From the NCBI RefSeq assembly GCF_024362695.1, contig NC_065410.1, forward strand, positions 3,220,001 through 3,284,000: 64,000 nt of DNA, given 5' to 3'. A model generated the notes under the pieces. It had not been told where the DNA came from. It saw only the letters and a list, made by a program, of their open reading frames with translations, and searched no databases. Position numbers and translations under genes: made by a program. The first letter of the stretch is position 1, and every line of letters starts with the position of its first letter. Below are positions 23,608 to 34,100 of this stretch, one piece after another. This DNA comes from Pectinophora gossypiella. Lineage: Eukaryota > Arthropoda > Insecta > Lepidoptera > Gelechiidae.

Positions 23608-23730
23608 AAGAGTGCCCTAAACTGGCGAGCATGAAGACTTTGATGAGAGTGGAAGAAGTGAAAGTGATGTACGTGTCAGGGTCGTAGTAAGTGAAATTCG
23701 GTTTTCTCTGCGAAAAAAAGGCGTGATCTT
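23608..23730 (+). mobile_element. LINE 3' fragment
   Basis: 'agagtgccctaaactggcga', 'gaagtgaaagtgatgtacgt' and 'ggcgtgatcttatgtatgta', ending in a TATGTATG tail. Sense counterpart of 11697-11870. Confidence 0.5.
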
Positions 23731-23744
23731 ATGTATGTATGTAC

Positions 23745-23832
23745 AGGGGGGTTAAAAACGCAATTTATCTAAAAAGCAATATTGCTATTCGACATTTGTG
23801 TACATTGCAATATTGCTTTATTTATCTATACC
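23745..23832. repeat. Half MITE of the GCAATATTGC family
   Basis: 'caggggggttaaaaacgcaa' then 'aaaaagcaatattgctattc', truncated by the neighbouring palindrome. Confidence 0.5.
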
Positions 23833-23834
23833 TA

Positions 23835-24129
23835 CATTACACTAATAGATAAAGGGGAAGAAAAACTTTTGATAACAAATGTGTTTTTGCTTAACTGGTG
23901 GTCTAAAAAGGACACATTGAAGCATTTTATCTTAAAAAGCAATATTGCTATTTGACATTTGTTAACATTACGCACTTACTTTGATATGCGTAAATGTCAA
24001 ATTGCAATATTGCTATTTAAGATAAAATGCTTAGCTTCAATGTGCCCTTTTTAGACCACCAGTACCCAGTTTAGCAAAAACACATTCGTTACCAAAAGCT
24101 CTTCTTCCCCTTTATCTATTAGTGTAATG
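23835..24129. repeat. 295-bp near-perfect palindrome (nested MITE)
   Basis: CATTACACTAATAGATAAAG at the left is mirrored by CTTTATCTATTAGTGTAATG at the right. The pairing runs nearly continuously inward: AACTGGTGGTCTAAAAAGG against CCTTTTTAGACCACCAGT, then AAAAAGCAATATTGC against GCAATATTGC with the AAATGTCAAAT arms, to a small loop around TACTTTGATATGC. The inner half is the GCAATATTGC family; the outer arms are extra. Would extrude as a long hairpin. Confidence 0.9.
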
Positions 24130-24489
24130 AAGGTATCGATCACATCGGACATTCCGTTTTCACATCTCCTGATTTATGACAACCACAAAATGCGACGTCA
24201 TACTTTAGGGGCTCATTCAGCTGTCCTTGTCACTCATACGAAAGAAGTGACAGATGAAAAGAGAAAGTACATGTTACGTTACGAGAATTGAATGAGCAGT
24301 TTCCGTGTTTAAGGAAATGAGACATGAGTAAGTTGGATTTCTGTCTTTTAATATAACATAGCTGTTGTTTGCGACTTTGTCTGTGGAATTCAACTACAAC
24401 GTAAAGTAAAGCTATTCCTGGACAGTACCTATCTTCTTTTCTTTACTTCCGACTTAGGACGTATACAATTTTCATGACAGACGGGTGAG

Positions 24490-24560
24490 TATTTAATTGC
24501 CATCAGCCCACTAGGGTCGATTAATTTTTTCAAATACAGCCCTCTCAGACAACGCCACAG
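24490..24560 (+). repeat. Fragment of the 19285 repeat family
   Basis: 'ccactagggtcgattaattt' followed by 'cctctcagacaacgcc', as at 19298-19350. Confidence 0.6.
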
Positions 24561-24671
24561 ATGAGAAATTTTACCGTAAGTCTTACTAAATGCCAAAATA
24601 TTAATGCGACAAGGTTCTGAAGTGTGATCATGACATGATAGAGCAATAATTTGTTTAAATGTCTTCTACTT

Positions 24672-24812
24672 GCTTAATCTAACCTAACCTGTATTGGGCT
24701 GCTTTTCCCTTCTCAGATTGGAAGGTCAAACAGGCAGTCGCATCTGTAATAAACCAGACCTGTCAAATATTCAGGTTAGGTAAGCGGACTCTGTAAAAAC
24801 GAGATAACGCAT
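24672..24812 (+). mobile_element. SINE family 2, 3' fragment
   Basis: 'ctaacctgtattgggctgct', 'ttggaaggtcaaacaggcag', 'gacctgtcaaatattcaggt' and 'taagcggactctgtaaaaac' are the 3' half of family 2. Confidence 0.7.
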
Positions 24813-25482
24813 CATGACGATTTGCTTAAACTGATTCTTGAATTCACTTCTACCGAGTAAAATCTATGATTTCTTTCATATTTGTTCATTTTATCTCGTA
24901 AAATATAGACATTATATCTATAACAGCACCTGTATGTAATATTTTCCGCTATAAGTGGATCTTGCGGTCAGAAGCACTTCAAGTAATAACGTTGTTGGCT
25001 GAAATTTTATAAACGAAGGATTTCCTCGTCTGAGATGTGGTCACTAATCCGGATTTAAACATCATACTTACGTACAAAGTATCGTGTTTATTTTTTATGA
25101 GTTTCTCCCTATATTTATATACTTATTGGTCTCAATATAATTATATAAATAAATATCGGCTCGTTGCCACACACTACGTCTTCACTCCACCCCCGTACAT
25201 ACCCGTACAGTTTACTTTTTAATTGTGGCCACCGCGTAGTGCATTGCCCGAGACGACAGAATATATATGTGAATCGATTATATCGATTCAAGTATTTTAT
25301 AATATATTACATATGCCTGCAGTGGGACACTGAGTGTTACTAATAATAATAATAATTACATATTTATTTATATATTTATATTGTATTACAATAAGATGTG
25401 TTTATGTACTTATGTAAACACTACACTTACACTTTCCTATTATATTCTTTATCTATTTTAAAGTTACTCTGTGCGTTGTATA
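24813..25482. other. Intergenic, no gene recognised
   Basis: AT-rich, with a short (TAA)n run near 25340. No gene. Confidence 0.45.
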
Positions 25483-25715
25483 CAGGATGTCAGTGACAAC
25501 GTAACGAAAACTTTGAAGGATGATTCAGACCACGATTCGGAGTAAATATCAAGTGGAATTTTCAATCGCAAAAGCGTAGAATAGAAATTAATTTAAGTAA
25601 ACACAATAATAATGATGAATTTTGCGACGGAAAATTCCACTTGATATTAACTCCCAATTATGAGCTGAATCATCTGTCTCAGTATTCGGCACGATGTCAC
25701 CGCTTATAAACTCCC
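25483..25715. repeat. Hairpin MITE, copy 2 (partner of 1896-2100)
   Basis: Left end ACAGGATGTCAGTGACAACG; right end GCACGATGTCACCGCTTATA. Arms: AAATATCAAGTGGAATTTTC against GGAAAATTCCACTTGATATT. Keeps the left terminus that is missing in copy 1. Confidence 0.7.
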
Positions 25716-25724
25716 ATAATCCTT

Positions 25725-25938
25725 ACGGAGTGTCACAAGTAATAAGAAGACCATACATTTGAAGTCGCCTTTTTCCACTGGCGAGGGGCGCAGAGACTAT
25801 GGAATTCCATTTGCTTCGATTCTGATGAACTTCTCTTGCTTCCTCTACATTCATCAATCGTTTCATAAACACGCGCTGGTTCAGAGCAAATCGTACTGAA
25901 CTTTTAAGAATATTCCCAATTTGGTCAATGCGCGTCAT
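25725..25938 (-). pseudogene. LINE RT C-terminal fragment
   Basis: Best-preserved copy of the LINE tail. The minus strand is open for 71 codons, with NVEEAREVHQNRSKWNSIVS near the end, preceded by VRFALNQRVFMKRL. A pattern of acidic/basic residues, then W and a short hydrophobic tail, is typical of the extreme C-terminus of LINE-encoded ORF2. Only this tail survives. Confidence 0.5.
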
Positions 25939-26404
25939 TTAGAAGACTAGTAAAGCATAGAAGCAAAGTATTTATCATATGTACGTATACATTCTCCTTT
26001 GTGTACTTATTTATTGCCTGATTTTAAATTACAATCTTTGCATGGCAATCAAACTAGAATTCCTCTGGTTCGATTTCTGAATTAATTTAGAAATCGAAGG
26101 AATCTGAGTGCATCTTTTTTATCTTTATTTTTCGGGTATCATTTAAATATAAGTTGCCAATCTATGGTTGACTTGATCATATAGAATGTCTACGAACCCT
26201 GTCGAGTAGGGGTAAATAAGTAAGCAAATGCAATAAGAACTCTCTTACCCAGACGCCGCCAACTAATTTTGTGGTCGTCAATCAATTAGGGGCAGTTCTT
26301 GCTTCATATCAGGTATATCCAGGCAAAGAATAAAACTTATATATTAGGCAGATTCATCAGTCGTACGAACTTGAACACTTGTTTATATTTTGAAAATAAC
26401 TTAG
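25939..26404. other. Intergenic, nothing recognised
   Basis: AT-rich spacer. Confidence 0.4.
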
Positions 26405-26575
26405 TTCTGTGGTACATCTACTTGCTTCTCAAACGAGGAACGTCGGGTCGAACCCCGGTACCGGCCTTGCATTAATGAGATTTTATTTATCTTAAATATA
26501 GCTTTCACTAACCCTGAACACCACCTATCATATTGGTCTAACAGAAAGCTCGGTGAGGTGTGGGTGCTTAGTTCA
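26405..26575 (+). mobile_element. Probable SINE fragment
   Basis: A B-box-like GGTCGAACCCCGGTACCGGC is followed by 'taaatatagctttcactaac' and 'gctcggtgaggtgtgggtgc'. Not family 1 or 2. Confidence 0.4.
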
Positions 26576-27300
26576 AATTATGTTGTTTTTATTTCAGCTG
26601 TATAAATTGTTTTGTTTTTCAACTAAAAGGAGTAGTGCTTATTGCAACGTGTTGCTTTGTTGATAAAAGATGATTCGTAACTAAATAAAAATGTTCTCAA
26701 CGACTGGCCAAAATTGGTCATAAGATAAGTGACTCAATAAGCGTAGTTTTAAAAGCCTCTACAGTAAAAAAATATAAAAATGAAAATAATAAATTATCTT
26801 TTATTTCTTACCATGTCACAATAAAAGTAAATTTACTTGCTAAAAGCGCAGTTATTAAAAGCGATAGAGCCCGAGTTTTACCAGTTTTGCTTTTTTAGCT
26901 AGGCTTTAGTTTTCAACAAAATGTTTACCCATCTGCAACGTTACTTATTCTTAGTTCGGAAGTTGAATTCCGCCTCAGGAGCCACCCTTCATATTTGCTC
27001 CTAATTTCTTGAGCTACAAGAAAAATATTGATGTATAAGCCTTACAAGACAAGATTCAGAGGAATATTTTGTTGTTAAGCAACATTGTTTCTAAGCTTAT
27101 TTAAAAGTTATTCATGTTCGCGAGGATAACATGTTTTCTAAGTAACATATCTAACGCATGTATGTAAAAGATGCTGTTAGGCTGTAAGAAGTTAAGCCGT
27201 TGGTACTTGCTACTTACTGATGTAAGTACTGTAAACATAACGATCAGTTCAGTGCATTAAGTGATTATATTTCAATAAGATAACATTTTATAGGAATATG
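26576..27300. other. Intergenic, no gene recognised
   Basis: AT-rich. A short family-1 SINE scrap ('ttaagccgttggtacttgct') lies at 27190-27230. Confidence 0.4.
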
Positions 27301-27485
27301 AGTTTTCTCACGATGTATTCCTTCACCGCTGAGCGCGTGATTATCATTTTTGATCCAAACATGAATTCGAAAACAAATTCGAAAATCATTGGTTTAGACC
27401 CGCACTGGGATTTGCATCTGCGAACTTACAGTGAAAGTCAAGCGTTCATCCAACTGGGCTATCACGGGTCTCTGAGTGTTAATAT
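27301..27485 (-). mobile_element. SINE family 2, 5' half
   Basis: Antisense: 'ttcctcacgatg'-like start, 'ccttcaccgctgagcgcgtg', 'tgatccaaacatgaattcga' and 'aattcgaaaatcattggttt'. The tRNA head reads backwards at 27400-27480 ('catccaactgggctatca'). The 82-residue open frame here is a by-product. Confidence 0.7.
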
Positions 27486-27988
27486 TTATTTAAAGAAGCC
27501 AAACGACACTATGCACAGGATCACAGATGATAGTAAAAATCTTTAAATTAGTCCCGTATTGCACGAATGCCAGTACAAAAATTCGTCTAGTCTCGCATCG
27601 TCTTGTTGCCTCCCCCTTCCTTTAAACACCCCTATATTTATTCAGCATTCGCGAATGTTTAATCTGCGACATTTAATTAATCAGAATTTGTCTTGCTGAT
27701 TGCTTTCACGCCAATTATAAGTTCACCACGTGGTGCCGACGTTGATTTGTGAGATGACAGAGAGATTAACTAAGATTCTTCTGATGGTACTTTATCTAGA
27801 GACTGTTTGTACAGTGTTAATGAGTAAACTCACGTATGGGAACTGACAACAGTGAAAGATGTTGATGTGATGAAGAGCAAAACCAGAGACATAATTTTCG
27901 GTGACAATTACGTAAATGAACTTTAGGACGTTTCAAGTGTTGAAGGCTACATTGTGGCATTTAATTATATCAAGGATATAAGTACAAA
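27486..27988. other. Intergenic, nothing recognised
   Basis: AT-rich spacer. Confidence 0.4.
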
Positions 27989-28293
27989 CAGCCTCCGTGG
28001 CTAAGTGGTTAGAACGTTAGGCTCACGATCTGGAGTTACGGATTTTATTCCCGATGGGGACATTGTCGAAATCACTTTGTGAGACTGTACTTTGTTTGGT
28101 AAGGACATTGCAGGCTGAGGTGACTCCGTGCTTCGGAGGGCAAATTAAGCCGTTGGTCCCGGCTATTAGCCGTAAATAGCACCTCCACCAACCCGCAGTA
28201 GAGCAGCGTGGTGGAGTATGCTCCTTAGCCCCTCCGGTTCATTGAGAGGAGGCCTGTGCCCAGCAATGGGACGTATATAGGCTGGTTTGTGTG
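27989..28293 (+). mobile_element. tRNA-derived SINE (family 1b)
   Basis: Same head as family 1 ('cctccgtggctaagtggtta', 'cgttaggctcacgatctgga') and the same middle ('gccgttggtcccggctatta'), but a different 3' half: 'cacctccaccaacccgcagt', 'agcagcgtggtggagtatgc' and 'aggaggcctgtgcccagcaa', ending 'gacgtatataggctg'. Other 1b copies: 55790 and 60118. Confidence 0.8.
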
Positions 28294-29814
28294 TAAGTAA
28301 GTTTTAAGTTATGTACGAGTGTATATTACCTTACCAGTATTTTTAAATGAGGAAATTGAAATTTTCATCGGGCGCTCCCTACATCGGCCATCACTACACA
28401 CAATTAGGTTATTTAAATGTTGTTATGTCAACAGTTTTGGTGTTATAATATCTTCTTTAGCAACTAGATAATAGCAGTGATATTGTGCCAAAAAACAATT
28501 TACTAGAGATTGCTAAGTTATTAATATTGAATAAAAGATAAACTAAAAAATAATTCAGACATACCGCGTCCCATATTGTCGCATTATTGAGAAAATTAGT
28601 CGTTAATGGCTTTTTGAATGTCATTTTAATTCTGAGGTAAAAATATATAGTTTCAGTTTTTATAAAAAACGTGTTTTTCAACTAGGCGCTTACGAAATTT
28701 TCACTATAAGATGAAGATCATCTGCTCAATAACGATACATAGATCGAAGAATTACGCATGGACAGAGAAGCAGGGGCGGCGGTCCCGGCTTGATAAGACC
28801 TGGGGAGCAAGTCCCTTCCAATCAGTTTTTTTTTTTTATGAATCCGTACCTATAATATCAAATATCAGAGCTTCAACAATCTGTTTCGAACTCACTCTAA
28901 TAAGAAAACTGCAACCTGAAAAAACTAGTCTTGTTTCCCATACACTCATTTATCAAACGTCTGAGATCATCAGAATTTCCTCGTAAGGGTAGTAACGGCG
29001 AAAGCGAGGGTGACTGTAGGAACTTTAACTCGATAACCCTCCCCTGTAGGGCTAGAGATTTATTTATCAATCTACTAAACGCGTTTTAACTGGGCAAATT
29101 GAAAAATTATGTGTAGACGTCTGCCTATGGCTATAGTTAGGGGAGAATAAATATAATTAATTGTTATTAGTAACGGTGATAGTTCAATTTAAGTCAAGCA
29201 TGTCGAAAATATTTGAAAAGACGAAGTATGAAGTTAGACAAAAGCAAAATATTTTTCAAAAGCAAAAAGCACGTTTCCAATTTTTACCCGACTACGGCGA
29301 AGCAAAAAGAGGGTTATGGTAGTAATACTCTATGCACAATACTAATAAATAAAGTAAAATAAATACAAAAGCAGAACCCTAAACGTAATATAAATAGCCT
29401 ATATACATTCCACTGCTGGGCACTCTAAAAATAAATAATGAGAATGAAATAGGTACTCAAACAAAATCACTCAACAAAAAAAAACAAAATGTTGTAACAC
29501 GACACTCTTGAAGGCCATTCCAAACCCATAAAACGGACAAAAAGAACTTATTACTCACGTGATAAAGTATCACCTCAATTCGATCAGACGCCTCTCTTCA
29601 ACCACAAACCGCGTATATGACATTCGACCCTCGTGAAAACAAACCCCTGGAGCAAATTTAACGCAAGCGCTGCGTTTGCTTTGCACTTGTTGTGGACCGT
29701 CGGTGTACGGTCCACGTCCTGCGACGCGCAATATCACTTCCATTGTCCGGAACATTGACAATTATGTTCGTAATATTGATTTCGATGAGGGGAGATGTAG
29801 TGTTGATAATATTA
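28294..29814. other. Intergenic, no gene recognised
   Basis: Open frames of 60-90 residues lack support. A slightly GC-richer patch at 29570-29750 carries the small palindrome GTGGACCGTCGGTGTACGGTCCAC; its origin is unknown. 'tttacccgactacggcgaag' at 29281 belongs to the repeat at 47197. Confidence 0.4.
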
Positions 29815-29935
29815 TAACAACATATCAGCCTGTCTGTATCCCCGAAGAGGTAGGCAAAGATGTATAGGATACAGCTACTCCTATGTTTAAATCCCATATG
29901 ATAGTGGGTGAGCGTTGCCATTGAGCACAAATCCT
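29815..29935 (+). repeat. Retroposon tail fragment
   Basis: 'cagcctgtctgtatccccga', 'agaggtaggcaaagatgtat' and 'catatgatagtgggtgagcg' are related to 8748-8835. Confidence 0.45.
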
Positions 29936-29944
29936 AGAAACCAC

Positions 29945-30085
29945 GTAATATCATCTATGATCCAAACATGAATTGAAACTCATAAAGACGAATGCAGTGG
30001 ATTAGAGCCCGATATGGGATTCTAACCAGTGTCTCTACGATGAAACTCACGCATTATCTAAACTGAGCTATCACGGATATATTAC
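29945..30085 (-). mobile_element. SINE family 2 head fragment
   Basis: Antisense 'tgatccaaacatgaattgaa', 'gattctaaccagtgtctcta' and 'aaactgagctatcacgg' correspond to the reversed tRNA-like head. Confidence 0.55.
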
Positions 30086-30672
30086 CATCGTGCTTTATGA
30101 GAATGTCTTTGAGTTAAAGTTATTACAGGTTACGTTTAGTCTTATGGGCGTCGTCAAACTTAAAGTCATCATAATCTGTTATTCTGGAGAAATTGATTAA
30201 TTATGAAATTTGGCTGCTTTATAACAACCAGACAGTTCCTTTAATATGGTTCATTTACACATTTTTAGTATCCCGGTATCGACTTCTACATGGAAAAATG
30301 GTGGTTTAGGTTCATTCGTCTGTTTATGGATACTCCTAGAGCATAGCCTTCAAGATTTTTTTGTTTTTTTCTTTGTATGACCAAACGGCCCATTAACCGG
30401 AGGCCCTATAAAGAGTCACAACACAACATAGAAAAGCCTGCTACGAAATATGAAGTGTAGCAACATTTAATACTTATAACAGAAACATTATCCTCGTTTC
30501 AATGGCTCTCGTTGGATCTTGAAATATGGGCCGATGGATAGACAGCTGATCACCGGAATAAAGACAAATCGTCAAATTAAGCTGCCTGAGGTCCCAGGTG
30601 CCGCAATATCCCAAACATCAGGCCAGGGATTATCCACATGAATGTAGGGCTGCCGGTTACATGGATTATAAG
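30086..30672. other. Intergenic, no gene recognised
   Basis: AT-rich flank of the retrotransposon; nothing recognised. Confidence 0.4.
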
Positions 30673-30677
30673 AATAT

Positions 30678-31089
30678 TGTTCGCCGTAGAAGCAACAAGA
30701 AGCAAATTATGATTGTATTATGATTATATTATGATTGTATAATGATTGCCTAGAAATTGTAAATAGTTTGTAAGTTTTATTTTTAAAAATAAAGAGAAAG
30801 ATAGGGACTGAGCGCGGCTTCACCGCTACACACCCCCGCCGCGCCCTTGCCCCGCCCCGCTTAGTGGGCGTTTTCCTATATATACACGCGCGCGGGGACT
30901 AGACTCTCATTCTTATTAGAATCACCACACGGGTAGGAGCTCTGATTCAACTCCAATCGGTGTTTAATTTCAACGACTCCTAATTTCAACGCCTACTAGT
31001 TTCAACTTACATCGATAACACTAACATCGATCACATCGATATCTGGTATAGTCTATAAGATTTATGTGGCAAGGATCGAAGGGGCCACA
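30678..31089 (+). repeat. 5' LTR
   Basis: 412 bp, TG...CA ends. Contains short direct repeats built on TTATGATTGTATTATGAT, an AATAAA motif near 30788, a GC-rich stretch with CCCCGCCCC, a TATATATA box and an initiator-like TCATTC about 30 bp further on. Confidence 0.97.
30849..30912 (+). promoter_or_regulatory. LTR core promoter (GC box, TATA, initiator)
   Basis: CCCCGCCCCGC (a GC box) is followed by TTCCTATATATACACG (TATA) and, about 30 bp downstream, CTCTCATTC, which is initiator-like. Transcription of the element would start near 30907. The same promoter is present in the 3' LTR near 37075-37140, from which flanking DNA could be transcribed. Confidence 0.6.
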
Positions 31090-31093
31090 TAAA

Positions 31094-31112
31094 TTCTCCT
31101 TCGAGCCGGATT
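31094..31112 (+). other. Primer-binding site (tRNA-Tyr-like)
   Basis: CCTTCGAGCCGGATT, 8 bases after the LTR, is the reverse complement of AATCCGGCTCGAAGG. From memory, that is the acceptor stem and T-arm end of animal tRNA-Tyr. The bases facing the CCA end are not a perfect TGG, a small offset that needs checking against real tRNA genes. Confidence 0.6.
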
Positions 31113-31127
31113 GAAGAAACAGCGGAT

Positions 31128-34100
31128 ATGAAGACTAGGAGCATGAAGTCCGTAGAAACTCGCCCAACGCCGACCGCCGCCGAGTCGGCACCCGCCGCCG
31201 CCGCCGCCGTCGCCCCCGTCGTCACGACTACGTCGACCACCGCCGCGTCAACGTCAGTCACGGCCGCCGTTAGGACTGCGCCGACCACAGCCGCGTCGAC
31301 GCCAGTCACCGCCCCCCCGCTGACCAGGAAACCCAGCACAAGCCGTACAGCCACGGCTACCAGCACAGAGGACAGCTCGGGCACTACCGCAACGACGACG
31401 ACGGGAACCGCCACTACTACGACGACTGCAACGACGACGGAGGAATCTACGGGGGAAAGCACGCACGACACGACACTACGGCCCAAGTCGGTGAAGCGTG
31501 CACCGACAGCGCCGCGTTCCTCAGCGTCGAAGGGACGTCGCCTGGCGCTGCTGAAGGCTAAAGAAGAATTGTTGAAGAAGGAAGTGGAGCTAGCGGCGGC
31601 GAAGATCGCCACATTAGAAGCGGAATCAGACGACGACGATACGGATATAGTCAGCGTGAGCGAAATGCAAGAGCGCACCAAGACGTGGGTGGACCAGCTT
31701 CCCGCCGCCGAGGAAGACCCGTCCCCCCCGCAGCCGTCCGCCGCCGCCGCCGTCCCCCCCGCTGCCGCCGTTTTCCCCGCTGCCACCGTAAAGGATCATG
31801 AGAAGCCGAAACACAGGAGTATAGAAGAGAAGCCAACAACTTTCGATTACAGTCAACTAGCGACAGCGATAGCATCGGCCGCACGAGCAGTACCAGCCGC
31901 CATCGCCCCGCGCTCCGTGCCTGAGCTGCCCATCTTCAGCGGAGCGTCGAGTGAATGGCTAGTTTTCAAGACCGCCTATGAAGAGACTGCAGTATATTTG
32001 ACGGAGCAAGAAAACTTATCAAGACTACGTCGGAGCCTTCGGGGAGCAGCAAGAGATGCCGCCCAATGTTTATTCATCGGTGCAACCACGACTGCCGACG
32101 TGATGCGATTGCTGTCTACGCGCTTCGGGCGGCCGGACGCCCTCGTCATGGCCGAACTGGAGAAGCTGCGGGCCCTACCACGTCTGACCGAATCACCGAG
32201 GGACATTTGCACCTTCGCCACGAGGATATCAAACATTACAGCAACCATCAGGGCATTGAAGAAGACACATTACCTGCATAACCCGGAAGTAGTTCGACAC
32301 GTAGTGGAGAAGATGCCGTCAGCACTGCGATATAGGTACTACGATTTTGCGGCCGAACAAGATGAAGAGGAACCAGACTTGATGAAGCTAGCAAGTTTCA
32401 TGGAGAGAACAGCGGAGCGGTGCGGCAGCTTCGCGCCCGTGGAAGCCACACCAGTCGTCGACCGGCGGGAGAACGCGTCCGCTCCACTGAGGCGGACAAT
32501 GAGGACTCACCACATAGAAGAAAAGAAGATAAACGTCACGGCCGGTGACAATAGGAAACAATGTCCAGTCTGCGAAAAGGAAACACACCACGTCACCGAA
32601 TGTGCAGATTTCAAGAAGACAGAGGTCAACGAGCGCTGGGAAACCGCGAAGAAACATAGGTTGTGTTTCCGCTGCCTGAAACGGAGGAAGTTCGGCCACA
32701 CATGTCCCACGAGGAGGTGCGACGTCGGCGGGTGCAAGTACTCGCACCACCGCCTACTGCACTCCGAGCCGGAACAACGAGCGTCCATCCACGCGGGAAC
32801 TCACATAGAAGAAGACCCAGTAATAGCCACTATAGCGTCGACAAGAGAAAGGAAGAATACTACAGCACTATTGAAGATTCTGCCGGTTCGTGTAAGTGGA
32901 CCTAAGGGGACTCACTGCACGTACGCACTTCTCGACGATGGATCAACGTGCACATTAATAGAGGCGGCGGTGGCGGAACACATCGGCGTATCGGGACCTC
33001 CGGAGCCATTTTACATAGAAGGAGTAGCCGGGGCACGAGTGGACGCCGGCGCTTCGAGAAGAGTTACCTTCGACATCAGCGCGCCAGAGGACACGCACAG
33101 CTACAGCATCTCAGCGCGCACGATGAAGAACCTGCAGTTATCGCCGCAGAGCGTGCCGGCGTGCGCCGTGACGGGACAGAGCCACCTAGAAGACCTACAA
33201 GACCAGCTGACTTATCACCGGGGAACGCCAACCGTATTAATAGGACAAGACAACTGGCAGCTACTCCTGGCACATGAAGTCAGACGCGAGCAAGACAGCC
33301 AACTGGTCGCCGCGCGCACGGACCTAGGATGGGTGTTGCACGGAGTGCGGCACACACCGGCGGGAGGCCCCGCTCATCGAGTACATCACGCGAGGATCGT
33401 AGAAGATGATCAAGCAATAGAAAAACTGCTTCGAGACCACTTCGCATTGGAAGTCCTAGGAGTGGAACCGAAACATTTCCACACAGAGGAAGAAAGAAGA
33501 GCGCTTGAAACACTAGAGAGGACCACTCGCCGCACAAACGAAGGATACGAAACGGGCTTACTCTGGAGGAGCGACGACTACGACCCTCCTAATAGCTACG
33601 AAGCCGCCCTGAGAAGACTTCAAGCCATAGAGAGGAAGTTAGATCGCGATGAAGAAATGAAAAGGCGGTACGAGAAGCAGATGAACACGCTGATAGAGAA
33701 CGGCTATGCAGAAGTCGCGCCCACGCCGCCGAAGGGAAAAACGAAGATTTGGTACTTACCACATTTTGCAGTTATGAACCCGCAGAAACCAGAGAAATTG
33801 AGGATCGTCCACGATGCGGCCGCAAAGGTGCGAGGAGTCAGCCTGAACGACATGTTACTGTCCGGGCCGGACCTACTTCGATCCCTACCAGGAGTGCTGA
33901 TGAAGTTCCGGCAAAGAAGAGTGGCGGTGACGGCTGACATAAAGGACATGTTTATGCGGATCTCAATAAGGACGGAAGATCGAGACATGCAGCGCTTCCT
34001 CTGGCGCGGAAATAGAAGAGAGGGACCCCCTGTCGAGTATCGCATGAAGAGTGTAATATTCGGCGCTACTTCATCCCCCTGCACGGCAATCTTCGTGAAG

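Noticed and set aside
31031..31786. 251-residue minus-strand open frame opposite the retrotransposon Gag region
   Set aside because: It is the antisense shadow of the Ala/Thr-rich coding sequence. The GC-rich codons of the plus-strand frame keep the opposite strand open; no splice site or motif.
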